This document shows, piece by piece, positions 47,601 to 57,240 of a stretch of 64,000 bases of DNA (its first letter is position 1; each line of letters begins with the position of its first letter). The stretch spans positions 36,180,732 to 36,244,731 of the forward strand of contig CP136065.1 of assembly GCA_032622095.1 (NCBI GenBank), in the 5' to 3' direction. The translations under genes were made by a program, and so were the position numbers. The notes under the pieces are model-generated. The model was not told where the DNA came from, did not search any database, and worked only from the letters and a program-made list of their open reading frames with translations. The stretch comes from Siphonodentalium dalli (Eukaryota; Mollusca; Scaphopoda; Gadilida; Siphonodentaliidae).

Positions 47601-48396
47601 ATAATTTCTAGAGTTGGAAATTTCAAACCTGACACCCCCCACTTAGGTTGGACAATTTCCAACTGATGACAATTACACTGACAATGTTGACCAAATGTAT
47701 GACAATATTGTTTTCTTAAATTAACTAGCAGTCTTTGACTGGCTACGGCGGAGGGACCAGGACACAAGCTTTGCAAGTGTTCGTAATTTCCAACCTGTCA
47801 TCCCCTAAGGTTGGAAAATTTCCAACTGATGACCATTTCAGTCCCAAATTTCCACAAAAAATAGCAAAATATGTAAATATTGGTCCAAACCAATTAATTC
47901 CCCCAATAAATTGTTTGAAAATCAAACTACATGAACATTTTCAACTACTGTTGGTGTGAAATTTCCAACTAATGTTTTGGCAGGTATAAAATTTCCAACT
48001 TTTGAAAATGTTGACCAAAGTGGGGGCGAGACACCCCAAACCACCTGTCGCCACGTCTCTGCGTCGAAGACATACTATCTGTGTACGCTGTTTATCCTTA
48101 GCTGCTAATTTCAGGACAACGAACTGACATTCGAAAATAGCTCATTCCCCACGGAGAAAACAGTAACGGACGAAGAAGTAGCAATTGAATCAGATCTGAC
48201 AACAGCTGCCCGGCAACAGACGGAAACGATCACAGCATCTGATTACCATAAACGAAAACAGGCGGAAGAGGCCGATCTTGGTGTCGAATGGAGAACATTA
48301 GCGACCGTTGTTGACCGGATATGCTTCGTAGTGTTTTCGTTATTCCAAATAATAACGATCACAGTGTTTATCCTGAACAAAGTTATGGGACTCTAG
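35570..48396 (+). CDS. Receptor 2 (R2): complete nAChR alpha-type subunit gene
   Basis: Seven exons, 35570-35606, 36330-36490, 41138-41182, 42174-42280, 43113-43663, 45830-45993 and 48115-48396, join in phase to 1347 nt: 448 residues plus TAG. The predicted protein is a plasma-membrane subunit of a pentameric acetylcholine-type cation channel. Signal peptide 1-13 or slightly longer; loop D Trp78; loop A Tyr115; Cys-loop C152-C166; loop B Trp173 with His175; loop C Tyr217, C219-C220, Phe224; TM1 about 241-261; TM2 about 269-288 with Glu267 at -1'; TM3 about 302-322; TM4 about 424-442. Possible N-glycosylation sites are NIT in exon 2 and NIS at 193-195. Odd cysteines at 86 and 168. All residues of the agonist aromatic box are aromatic. 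Closest in style to alpha9/10-like subunits; exact orthology is uncertain. Confidence 0.93.
36330..36490 (+). CDS. R2 exon 2: N-terminal helix and first strand
   Basis: Acceptor CTTTCCCCAATAAG, donor CTG|GTAAGT. Encodes MSSGAEVNNGNTDRRELRAH, then LLANYDRNLKPHCNPRGLVN and ITLDVQIRQIITL. This is the nAChR N-terminal helix (LL.NYDR...P) followed by the V.(I/V).(L/V).V.IRQI(I/V).L strand. A second possible acceptor (GTGCAG, 10 nt of codons later) would lose phase with exon 1. R3 exon 2 is one codon longer. Confidence 0.88.
36499..36590 (+). repeat. Short direct duplication in R2 intron 2
   Basis: ACTCTCATG(G/C)GTTGATCGGTTT ... GATAGAGGGTTAG occurs twice in succession, about 45 bp apart, just after the exon 2 donor. 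Confidence 0.8.
36885..37475 (+). other. 196-codon open frame of unknown nature, R2 intron 2
   Basis: The longest open frame in the window that is not a receptor exon. The nominal start is TTG; the first ATG is about 30 codons in (MVYGMYKSH). The product is rich in His, Phe and Ile, with no signal peptide, repeat or known motif. It lies within the R2 intron on the same strand. It could be a relic of a mobile element or a chance frame. Not called a gene. Confidence 0.2.
37476..39552. other. R2 intron 2, unassigned stretch
   Basis: No exon, repeat or RNA gene recognised. Confidence 0.4.
39608..39687. repeat. Palindrome module, forward form with loop insertion (A2, left)
   Basis: Arms as in the other copies. 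The loop is lengthened by about 11 bp of AT-rich sequence, and the last arm reads GCATTCGCC instead of GCATTGGCC. Confidence 0.88.
39907..39975. repeat. 69-bp palindrome module, reverse form (A2, right)
   Basis: One arm change (GCATTATCTTATATATG); the rest is as in the other reverse-form copies. Confidence 0.88.
40090..40830 (+). mobile_element. Decayed LINE ORF1 (gag-like, CCHC zinc knuckles)
   Basis: Reads LFSNPLRCFKCLAYRHGQEV then CKSKATTYARCSVSGQVHKD, the NPLRCFKCQ.(F/Y)GH....C..KA.CARC...GH..KDC pattern of zinc-knuckle ORF1 proteins of jockey/CR1-type LINEs. Downstream, NQWTANVPCGTLD-type and AKIYQ-like segments continue in shifting frames. Several stops and frameshifts make it non-functional. 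No ORF2 follows. Confidence 0.7.
41138..41182 (+). CDS. R2 exon 3: 45-nt exon with loop D
   Basis: Acceptor TATGTTTTCAG, donor ATG|GTAAGT. Encodes DEPTQQLKQNVWMRM. The 45-nt length is the classic size of nAChR exon 3, and the Trp is the loop D agonist-site residue (Trp55 of Torpedo alpha numbering on the complementary face). Confidence 0.93.
41829..42125 (+). mobile_element. MITE family D copy 2, partial
   Basis: TTAAAGGGGCACTGTACG start, then the same blocks as 34437-34915 (ACCTAATATCGATAACAT, AGTTAGTAATTTGATATAAA, ATTTATGGCTGGAGCCATAA). Similarity fades near 42125, about 50 bp before exon 4; the right end is missing. Confidence 0.65.
42174..42280 (+). CDS. R2 exon 4: loop A
   Basis: Acceptor TTTATCTTTGCAG, donor ATAG|GTGAGA. 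Encodes EWNDCRLKWNSSEFAINEIA then LPSSDIWIPDINLYD and two bases of Ser. EWND..L.W and (I/L)W.PD..LY are signature motifs; Tyr115 is the loop A agonist residue. The unusual Cys after EWND is conserved in R3. Confidence 0.93.
42285..42485 (+). repeat. 41-bp minisatellite starting 4 bp after the exon 4 donor
   Basis: Unit GATAAGCCAATGGGATGCTA followed by ACAATCATAATGCTTTTATAA, about five copies with few changes (GCCAATAGG, TTCTAACA, GCTAATGGG). It grows directly out of the donor flank GTGAGATAAGCC. The R3 donor flank (GTAAGATAATC) shows no such array. Confidence 0.93.
42486..43112. other. R2 intron 4, remainder
   Basis: Nothing recognised. Ends in the acceptor AACTGTTTTTCAG. Confidence 0.4.
43113..43663 (+). 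CDS. R2 exon 5: Cys-loop, loops B and C, TM1 and TM2
   Basis: Acceptor CTGTTTTTCAG, donor G|GTAGGT. Encodes STTGQDIPGLKSNFLKLLNS and on. Cys-loop CQLDVRYFPFDSQIC; loop B FGSWVHDGG; loop C MYNCCPNPFVDVTYY; TM1 with IIPCILISAMTLLGF; TM2 GEKISLQVTVMLSLTVFLML then ITEKLPPSSDAIPLLG. It is four codons longer than R1 exon 5, the extra residues lying between loop B and loop C (KTNIQMNISH region). Confidence 0.95.
43664..45070. other. R2 intron 5, first part
   Basis: No repeat family or coding feature recognised. Confidence 0.4.
45071..45195. repeat. Hairpin with about 30-bp arms, R2 intron 5
   Basis: CTCGGGAGACATTGAGATTT(GTCAC) is followed by its complement (GTGAC)AAATCTCAATGTCTCCCGAG about 45 bp later. 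Confidence 0.85.
45534..45678. repeat. Hairpin with about 47-bp arms, R2 intron 5
   Basis: TTTCATGTGTCTTTTGGGAA with CAGGCAAAATTGTTGTCC, then the complement GGGACAACAATGTTGCCTG and TTCCCAAAAGACACATGAAA. The centre holds CCTCGGCTTTCGGCC. A palindromic MITE. Confidence 0.87.
45830..45993 (+). CDS. R2 exon 6: TM3 and start of cytoplasmic loop
   Basis: Acceptor TTGGTCTTTCAG, donor CCCAG|GTATGC. Encodes (G/A)LYFTFTLVLIAASCLMTV, then IVISLHFKSTTRVPCWAKTY and FINVIGPLLFVNALTQ. The Gly/Ala codon is split with exon 5 (G|CT gives Ala). Confidence 0.92.
46037..46732. mobile_element. MITE family F copy 1 (TTAA-flanked)
   Basis: TTAA at 46037-46040 and 46729-46732 encloses TIRs AGCCACATGACGGGTTGCGC / GCGCAACCCGACATGTGGCT. 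A poly-C run (46302-46313) lies inside. The 124-residue frame across its right half (46519-46893) has no recognised motif. A partial relative is at 58612-59060. TTAA with an AG start fits Kolobok-like rather than piggyBac-like elements. Confidence 0.75.
47250..48000 (+). repeat. Three tandem units of about 190 bp, R2 intron 6
   Basis: Each unit has (A/T)GGTTGGA(A/C)AAT(T/G)(T/C)(T/C)CCAA(C/T)(T/C)G, GATGACAATT or GGTGACAATT, a TTAA..TTAACTAGCAG block and GGC(C/T)ACGG(T/C)(T/G)GAGGGAC(A/C). Units are near 47390-47575, 47600-47760 and 47765-47960. A diverged relative is at 49830-50040. Confidence 0.7.
48115..48396 (+). CDS. R2 exon 7: cytoplasmic loop end, TM4, stop
   Basis: Acceptor TGCTAATTTCAG, phase 0: DNELTFENSSFPTEKTVTDE and on to LGVEWRTLATVVDRICFVVF and SLFQIITITVFILNKVMGL, then TAG at 48394-48396. 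The loop part (to residue 57 of the exon) is acidic and diverged from R1, while the EWRTLATVVDRICFV segment is almost identical. Confidence 0.93.
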   Translation, partial: DNELTFENSSFPTEKTVTDEEVAIESDLTTAARQQTETITASDYHKRKQAEEADLGVEWRTLATVVDRICFVVFSLFQIITITVFILNKVMGL

Positions 48397-49108
48397 ATAA
48401 CGATTCTTAAGTTCGATGGGATTAAATCTGGAATTTCGATGCTGATAAACACATGAAAATGAGTAAGATCCCCTTTACATAACACAATGCATCTTAAACA
48501 TCCTCAAAACTATCGCCGGGAAATGTTATGTATAAGTATTTAGTATATGAGGGCTGATGAAGTGGTCTAATATCGACTCATTGGGTGAATACTCGTATGC
48601 TTGATTGGGCACCGTCTCTGTATAGCAAAGATGAGGGTAGAAACACATTTAAAGAGTCATTTGAAGAACAGCTTAGCTATACATGTACCCTCAAGCCACG
48701 ATACGACTGGGAGTCACAGTGTCGCATTGTAATGCGTAGCTACTGGATTAAATACTACCCATTCTCTTGCAGTATATGAAGAATGTCATATCGTTTAGTG
48801 CCATCATTCACAAATGTGTAGACAGCTCGATCACGTTGGAGCCATTTGTGTCAATTGACCAAGGGGAGGGCCACCTGTCGTTAGCCGATAATTATGACAA
48901 ATGAATATGTTCAAATATCCACCATATATAAGGTAGTATGTTCCCTATTAGTGGACCCACTCAATGTTGGACACATGGCTCCACCCATTCAAGCGAGTAG
49001 CCATTGGCCGTATCGTTGGTTCTAATATAATTTGGCACATATATAAGAGATTATATTCCAAGAGTTTCATCGCCTTCTGAATACCACATCAGAAAATATC
49101 CAGCCTGT
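48397..49108 (+). other. R2 3' flank, single-copy counterpart of the R1 satellite zone
   Basis: ATTAAA at 48421-48426 is the nearest poly(A)-like signal. 48531-48590 (AGTATTTAGTATATGAGGGC, TGATGAAGTGGTCTAATATC) matches the 121-bp satellite monomer of 17050-19028 once only. 48590-48640 matches the unique sequence that follows the last monomer at 19620-19670. 48715-49108 matches 20143-20560. Confidence 0.7.
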
Positions 49109-49470
49109 TCTCCCGAAAACCGCGCATTATCTGCTTAGAATATAACTTGTTTTGGGTAGATAATCTGTTGAGAATCTCCTCATTTTGAGTCGATAATGTT
49201 CTGAAAATGAGAGCGTGTTTATTCCATTATCAACTCATTCACAATAAGGCGATTCTACGTACATTATTTGCAGACAATGGCACAAATAATCCTACTCGCG
49301 ACTTTTCAGGTGCATGCTCTTTAACATGTGTTTTCGCTGTGGCCCTCGCCATAAAACGAAATAACGCACATGACTCCATTATCTGCTTATTTCAGAATAG
49401 AATAATCGCATTTTGTACCTATTTCAATTTATAGGACGATTATGTGCGTATTTGCGCGAGGATATGTTGA
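49109..49470 (+). mobile_element. CAGCCTGTTCTCCC element, left arm or copy
   Basis: Starts CAGCCTGTTCTCCC and ends GCGTATTTGCGCGAGGATAT. The reverse complement recurs at about 52020-52391 (ATATCCTCACGCAAATACGC ... GGGAGAACAGGCTG). Shared inner blocks are CATTTTGAGTCGATAATGTT and (T/A)TATCTGCTTA. Either the 360-bp inverted ends of one 3.3-kb element or two opposite MITE copies. Confidence 0.65.
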
Positions 49471-50589
49471 AAATATCACGAGATCACTTTATTGAGTTGT
49501 TCAATTGCGTATCCATTTTACAATTTTGGAGTCGACTATTATTGCATTTGGATCGGACTCTGGAATACAAGGGGTTTTATTGATTATTGTCAGGTATTTC
49601 AGGGCTAACGTCTGGGTGTAAATCCATTGCATAATATGATCACACGTGACACATAGTGTAGCAAACACGCATGATGTGATTCAACATTACAATAATCCTA
49701 GAATGATAATAGATGTAGTACTATTACTATTACTATGCATGTACCACTAAATGATACCAACATGTTTGTATCATCACATTAAATACCAAGTTTGAATGTG
49801 TGTTGAAATAATATGTTATCGTTATCACCAGTATGGTTACATGGTGTTGCCCATGTTGATCGTTGTGGGTGGTGTCTACATGGAACTTCCAACAGCACCC
49901 TAGACAAGATCGGAATTCCAAACTTTAAGAAATTTCAATGCACCCAATGGCTTGGGATGTTCCTACCAGTACCTCAAGGTTTCCAACTGTTTGACAATTT
50001 ACCACGTAACATGATCTACATGCATATGGTTATGGTTGGGAAATATTTCCATCTAAATGGCCAGTTCGGCTCGACGAACAATGTACCGAAAGTAGTTGAA
50101 TACTCACAACGAGTTAAATCTACTCATACACTGAAAACTGAACCTAATAATTTCGCACTTTCGTCTCGTTCGGAGAACAAAATACATTGTAGGTCGATGA
50201 ATTCCTGAAATAATAATATACATACTACATATACTCTTACAAGACTTATCAACGTCTCACACATTTATAAGCTGTTTCAAAATTCTGAACGAAGCGAAGA
50301 TAAACGCTCTTTATTTTAACCGTAATTTTAACCGTATCGATAAAGACTAACGCTCTTTAACGTTCACACACAGAAATTTATTGGCCCTTGCTTTCTCACC
50401 GAGACGAAAGATGTGCATTTATAGCAGAAAGTCGTTTTCCCATTGATTTTTTGAAGCATTCAAAATTGACCCAAATGTAAAAGTTACTTTATAGCTGATA
50501 GTATAATAGATTCACAAAGACATGTTCAAACATTGGTGCAACATCCATCAGGGTTGCCCAGAGTCACCACCCGTTAATTTCATCCAACA

Positions 50590-51010
50590 ATTCCATCATG
50601 TACGTTGATTAATTGGGTCTGCAAATTTATTATATTTACTCCCTACACCGGAAACTACATGTGAACCTATGTTAATACTGAGATCAAATATGAACCTATT
50701 TAAAGGAGGATATGTTGCAGCACCAGATGTACGCTCATTATATATGTGATTCACTGTGGCCCGTGCCATCATGTGGAACAACGGGTATTAGTCCACTGTG
50801 GTCTTATTCTAGAATCAAATAAATCCAATATGAACCACTCTCGATATTCAGGATCAATATCAACTTATCTGCACGAGGATATATTGAATTAGCACAATAA
50901 ATATCATCTCGATATATAAAAGAATAGGATCTGTCTGAGATGCGATTAAGCCAATCATTACGGATGCTACCTTCAGACCTAAGTTCCGCCCGATACAGGC
51001 ATCTCATATA
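50590..51010 (-). repeat. Dispersed repeat (family shared with 62540-62720)
   Basis: TGTGGCCCGTGCCATCATGT, TATTAGTCCACTGTGGTCTT, AAATAAATCCAATATGAACC and AACTTATCTGCACGAGGATA resemble 62551-62670 (TGTGGGCCGCGCCATCCAAC, TATAAGTCCACCATGGGCTT, AAATAAGTCCAATATGTACC). Strand is not determinable. Confidence 0.6.
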
Positions 51011-51880
51011 TAAGTAGAAACATAATTACAAATGAGGGTTCATATGGACACGGATCCGATAGACCATATATTAATAGCCCATGTTATATACGGGAACGGG
51101 ATGACTCGGACTGGAGACAACTCGGGTCGGAACACCCGTGAAGACTCGGGCCGAAGATAACTCGTCCCGGCCATATTCCGGGCAACTTGTCTCACGTATG
51201 AAATGGGGAATAATTATAGTGCATGATTAAATGGATTTAATAAGATTATGACATGATGATCACCATTGAAGCTTCATGGAACCGTTATATATAAGATACT
51301 AACAGAGTTTGTTTATATATCTCAATATGTCAATCAAACATTAGTCAGCATAGTTCTAACGAGATGAGATAACAGGTGCACATCTCAAAACACACTATGT
51401 TGTTGTGTTTATATTTGCCGATGAAATTTTATTTGTGGACAAATTTAAGCACGGTGTAAGTCATGATTTAATATTCACCCATGTTCATAAATTGGACATG
51501 TGAAATTCTTTCAATCAAATGTCAATGTTCTCAAACAAAAAGCAAAGTCTTTCAAACTATAATTGTATAGTTCAGAATTCACTAGATTGAAAATAACCAT
51601 GCACATTCTGAGAAAACTGTACAATACATCTAAAACGACAGGACAAAATAGGTGACATCTAACAATTAAGGACATTTAATCATGTTGCATTGTATATGTA
51701 GCTATTTTACTATTTTATGACACCTGTATGCATAAACGTATTCGTTTAAACCTTCCAAAATGCTAAAGTAAATTAAAATTATGACCCAATTTCGAGGCAA
51801 TAGTTTTTGCTGATACGTCACGTTCTGCTTAGTCCGTTCTTGAAATATAATACACATTATTATGTAAGATATGTGGAGGG
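51011..51880. other. Intergenic R2-R3, unassigned stretch
   Basis: Nothing recognised except an ACTCGGG-rich patch at 51106-51190 (three short imperfect repeats). Confidence 0.4.
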
Positions 51881-52019
51881 TGGTAGAGGGTTGATTTCTA
51901 TGTTAAATGTCCTTAACCTCGACATTATATTTATAGTTTGGGCGGCATGGTCTCGGACGAATTCTCTCTTGGTGGGCTCCACAGTTTTACTCACAGGCGT
52001 GCGCATCTTTGATAGGCTG

Positions 52020-52391
52020 GACATTCAACATATCCTCACGCAAATACGCACATAATCGACCAATAATGTGAAATAGGAACATAATGTTATAATTTGATTC
52101 TGAAATAAGCGGATAATAGACTCATGGACGCTATTGTGTGTTATGGCGACGGCCACTATGACACCACATGTTAAAGATGGTACACCTGCAAAGTCGCGAG
52201 TTGTCTTATTTGTGTAATTATCCGCACATGATCTGCTTATAATCGCCTCATTGTGAGTCGATAATGTTGCTAAAACGCTCTGATTTTCAGCACATTATCG
52301 ACTCAAAATATCGATTCTAAGCAGATTATCTACCTCAAACAAGTGATATTATAAGCGGATAATGTGCGGATTTTGGGAGAACAGGCTGGGG
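52020..52391 (-). mobile_element. CAGCCTGTTCTCCC element, right arm or copy
   Basis: Reverse complement partner of 49109-49470. Direct-repeat segments ending GACGAATTCTCTCTTG lie on both sides (51890-51975 and 52503-52615), so the element or arm may have landed in an older duplicated sequence. Confidence 0.62.
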
Positions 52392-54619
52392 AATTTCCCG
52401 TTTCTAGCAAGAGTTCTAGCGGGTTTAACAGTTCCACATAAAAACTAACAACTAACGAAATTCCAAAAGTTCTGGTAGCCACTGCTATAAACACGTTTAT
52501 CGCCAAATCCGAGGGTGTTAGTGGGTTCTTTTATATATTAAATGTCCGCATGCCTCGACATTAATTATTTAGTTTAGTCATTGGGCATTATGGGCTCTGA
52601 CGAATTCTCTCTTGCTGGGCTGGGTCTATGAAAAGTTCATATTACTTTAGTATGTCTTCATAGCATTTATGTGTACACCACGACGATCACTTCAAACTTG
52701 AATCCACGGAATGCAAATAGCACATGTTTATCATGTCAACATCGTCATCGAATATGACTTCATGGTACACCAATGCAGACAAACATCATACATCTGTTAT
52801 GCATAGGCCCTACAACCAACTGCAAATATACAAACATTTGCATATTTACCAAGCACACGAATGTGCACACACAAATACTTTAAAGGAACTTGAGGAGTTT
52901 CTGCAAATTCTGTATCTATCTAATTGAGATATCTACAAACTGACATCTCAGACTAAGATAACCTCACAAAAGTAACCGTATTAAAATGTAGATACAATAG
53001 GAAGTATAGTCCTAACTATCGGGCAATCTATACTTTATTTAAAAACAGGACAAACTGATTTACTTGAAGACATAAGTCATTATAAAGTGATTATAACGAT
53101 AACATATAACAACTGTGGACATACCAGTTCAACGAGACATAGGCCACTACATTGTATGTCAGGATAATTTTCTTTCAACCACAGTCAAAATATGTTAAAG
53201 ACATCTTGACGAAAACAAGCAAAGACTTTATGAAGACAATATATAACTTGCCCACTGGTGAAATCGTATCGAGCAATATGAAAGCCCGCGAAAGGTGATT
53301 AGCCTTTGACTATTTGCGCGCGGCTGTGTCATCCAATGAGCGGCGAGCTTACCTTTGTTAATTAAAGCGACATTACTATAGCGTTAGCAGTGTGCGGAAG
53401 TGACAGAGAAATAAGACCGGGCGGACTGAGTTACAGCGAACTGAGAGGGTAAGCTCGCTGTGGTAAATACCGGTGATTTGGATAAATATGTTAGCTGCTA
53501 GTTGTCAGTATTAACTTGTATTAGTTATATATTTACTAGAGCTAAATTACACAGTCACACTCTGCCTTTGGCTAATGATCTCAGCATCATTCAACTGAAA
53601 ACCACAAGATTGAATAAACTGTCACACTCTGAATATTAATAGAAGAGCACCATCTAAACCCCAATGTAATAAATTAAGAGTTGAAAACTGAAATCAAAAC
53701 TATCGTTGGAACATTAGCTGAAAGAGAAATGACACTGGATCGTCATATATGACACTATATATGACACTATCATAACTAAATAATCCACGAATAATTAATC
53801 AAATCGAAACTTAATGTCAGCACTATTGATCCGAAACAGGACAATTCCAATTTCCAGGACATCTGACTATCCAAGTTTGATATCCCTGCTATGCCATGAA
53901 CAAATCAAGGCAGCTGGAAAACAATCAGCAGAAAAGTCGTTATCTGCTTCACTATTTGAAATAGACAGAACATTCACACTGGTCGATCTAAAATTTCAAT
54001 CAGTAGACAAAAACAACAGAAATGTTAAAAATATAATCATAAGTTGAAAGGACCATAATGTCACCTAACAGAGCATATGTATCTTAAAAAGAATTCCTTG
54101 AAAACTGGTACCCCATATGAGTTTTGGCTTCACTGGATCGTCAGCTATAAAGCAAGTAATACATCTGATCGTCTGCAGATGACAAATGATACCCAACAAT
54201 ACACAATACATATTATATGATAATCAATAGACACAAACATATATGACACATTCACAACATATGTTCAAGGTAGATCACAGACTGAATGCTCTCATTACAC
54301 ATGCGCAATACACTAACAAGGCAGGTGGATGCCATGTCACAGAGAAACATAGATAGCCACACACAACTGCAACTACATGGAACTCTTTAAACTTCAGAAA
54401 ATGACTATGGAATAAACACATGTGTCGACCCAATAAGTGAACATCTTGCACAGATCACATGAAAACAAGATACCACTCAAGGTTAGATTTACAAATGGAC
54501 TGTAGTACACCAGTCGAAACACTAGAAAATAACTGATTTGCTGTAAGTTTCTAAATCAACTCATTCTTGTCTATCATGCTACCTGAAATAAACTGCAATT
54601 TATTGACAAACAGTCTCAT

Positions 54620-55696
54620 TTCTGCATCCACGATGACTGTCTCCTTTCTGTTGTTGATATCCTAGGCACTGGACTTGGCACACATATACGGGAAGAAAGT
54701 TCCTCATCACCAGATCTACTAACTAAAATATGAGGATACACAATTATCTGAAACAAACGCTACATTTCTATCACCATCTCAGCTATCTCATTCTCCATCT
54801 TCGGCAGCAGCTGCAGAAGGAATAATATCACGAACCAATCTCCTCTCTATTCTCAGCCTCTAAATGTACACATGTGGACCTAAATTCTTCATGAACGAAC
54901 GGCTCATGTATATCTCAAACAAATTCTACCACAACATCATCTTCACTAGACTCCCTATTTGGAGTGCGGTCGTCACTACTGGAAGAAATATAAGGATCCA
55001 ACCTTGAACGCAGATCGTCATCAGGACAAGGTGCACCTCCATTACCCGCATCACCTGAAATAAATTTAACACATGGCACATTTTGCGGAATAAATATAAC
55101 CACTATCACGTCCATTGAGTCTGTTATCTTTACGAGATTTGTCAACAGTGCGTGGCATAAAATCTTTCCTCCCAGTTCTTGATTTAGGGACAGGTAAAAA
55201 TAACTCTATACCGGCTCTACATATATAGAGCAGTCCACAAACACACAGCAGGTGCTTACATAATATCCAATTTGAGCAATACAGTTGAGTTACATACGCA
55301 AGACATTGCACTATTTATTGTGACCCACTACATAAATGCAGAAAAGTTTGCACACAGGATTAAAACGTGAAATATTGTCAGTGCTTTTGGTTAACGCATG
55401 CATATGCATCGCCTCTCCTTATGATGTCACAACAATAATCTCTTAACATCTTGGTTGTCTGATGCAGATACACACGGGGAGATAGAGTAGAAATGTTGGT
55501 CAAGTATCAACAGTTTGTCCACTTAACAGCTCCCATAAGATGTATCAAAATAAATGTAAGAAGAACACGTCGGTCTGCATAATAGAAACACATAGAACTG
55601 AGTTTTCATTATTATATGTTTACCTGTGAACACAACCAAATTGGTGGGTCGAACGACTGGTATACACAGGCGCCAGAACATCCGCTATCAATAAAT
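54620..55696 (-). CDS. Candidate minus-strand host gene, exons unclear
   Basis: Three minus-strand segments look exon-like, each after a good acceptor. 55696-55624 lies between TTGTTCAG and a GTAAAC donor and reads FIDSGCSGACVYQSFDPPIW. 55054-54915, after AATTTATTTCAG, reads DAGNGGAPCPDDDLRSRLDP and ends SSEDDVVVEFV and stop. 54726 to about 54620, after CATATTTTAG, has two open frames. Phases between the segments could not be reconciled. No family recognised. It could be a small unknown protein gene or chance. Confidence 0.2.
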
Positions 55697-56119
55697 CTGA
55701 ACAAAGAATTTCAAAATGCTGATGCAAACAATGAGCAAAATAATTTATTCTTGTTTACTTGAAGTGACGTGTACATCCAACTTGGCGTACGCGATGTGTA
55801 CAAAACGGGAGAGTCGCTCATCCCCATCGATTGCATGCAGAAGCAGTGCTCTACAACTCGGTGCTAAAGGATTATTGTGTCCGAAGTGCAAATTAAAGGA
55901 GCATAAGGTCTCCGCAGTGAGTAGCTTTGAAAAATTTGTTGTTAAACAACCAGCATTACTAAATACACTATTGGTGTCCTTTAACCGACGTCGAGTCTTG
56001 AATTGTATAGCACCATTTTCGGAACTTCAAACCACACCAATTAGTTGAATATGCGCCTGTATATATAACTATATATACACAGGATAATAGGCGAACAGAT
56101 GTTTCGTCATGTTTGGTGC

Positions 56120-57240
56120 GCGCCACCCATTGTCCTAACTTCTGACCCGAATGGTGATATTTCGGAAAAATACACCATTTGGGTTTCTTTTATGGCATAG
56201 ATGTCAAGTATAAGTTTGGGTAAAACCCACGAGAAAAAATATTTGATAAATTTTGGTACTCACCCTCAACACCATCCGTGACTCCGACAGTGCGACTTTC
56301 ACCCCTCACTTTGAACCATACCATTGATTCCATGTACAATTGAAATGAATATATAATGTTAATTTGGTGGAAATCGACAACTGAACTGTTTTTATAAATG
56401 TCCGTGCCCCTCCGACCCCACCTTGACAAGGACGGCACTACTGAGGTATATATAAACCACACCATAAATTATATTCACCTCTACAATGGCCATATAAGTA
56501 TATAAGCTTGGTTAAACAGTAATCAGACAGTGTAGTATGTATATCGATTATATATTATATACGTGGGAATTTGGCTGTATGATTAGTTCTGCATTCCCTA
56601 TCGGCGCCAGTAGGAATAGTTAAACCATACCATTATACACATACGTGATAGGAAGACAGTCAGCCATGACTATATCACCCCTAGCAATATACATGTATAG
56701 TCTATTAATATTATATTTATTTGTAATTGTACTTTCCATGTGTGTGTATTGTAAATAAAATTATCCTATCCTATCCTATCCATACGTCGTGTCACAAGTG
56801 ACACATCTATATGTTTGTAGGAAAATCTGCAATAGTTTATAAATGTTAGCGTTACCCTTCTCATGTCCCCATTCTTGACCGAAATGATGCCACCTTGGAA
56901 AACTTAAACTACACCAACATCATTCATATATCACGGGGAAACATGTTTCTTGGAAGACTACGAAAACACTGTTATCTCAATTTTGATGATCCACCATCAA
57001 CACCTACCCATGATTCAACAGTGCCACTTTAGCAACTTTGAATAATAGCGGACGTCTCATGTACAGTGGAGATGACTGTGTGAAATGTTGTTGCCTAACA
57101 GTTTTTATCAGTTTGTGTGACTCTCTCAACCCCACCAGAGCAGTGACGACGTCACTTGGATACATGATTCTTTAACCACACAAAAATAGTTCCTATATCC
57201 TGGAGATGACGCCATATAAGTTTGGAGAATGGGGGAAATC
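56120..57240 (+). repeat. Diverged direct duplication of about 380 bp
   Basis: 56120-56510 and 56870-57240 share the order of blocks TGACC(C)GAAATG/ATGGTG, CACC(A)TT(G)G, GACAGTGC(G)ACTTT / AACAGTGCCACTTT, CATGTACA(A/G)T(T/G)GA, CAGTTTTTAT-like and GCCATATAAG. Old and imperfect. Confidence 0.45.
56735..56785 (+). repeat. (ATCCT)n tail after AATAAAATT
   Basis: TGTAAATAAAATTATCCTAT then CCTATCCTATCC. A simple repeat following AATAAA is like the 3' end of a LINE or SINE on the plus strand. The body of such an element was not recognised. Confidence 0.6.

Noticed and set aside
55716-56048. 110-residue plus-strand frame with CPKCKLKEHK as a zinc-finger protein
   Set aside because: Only one CxxC pair, no second pair at zinc-binding spacing, and no splice or family support.
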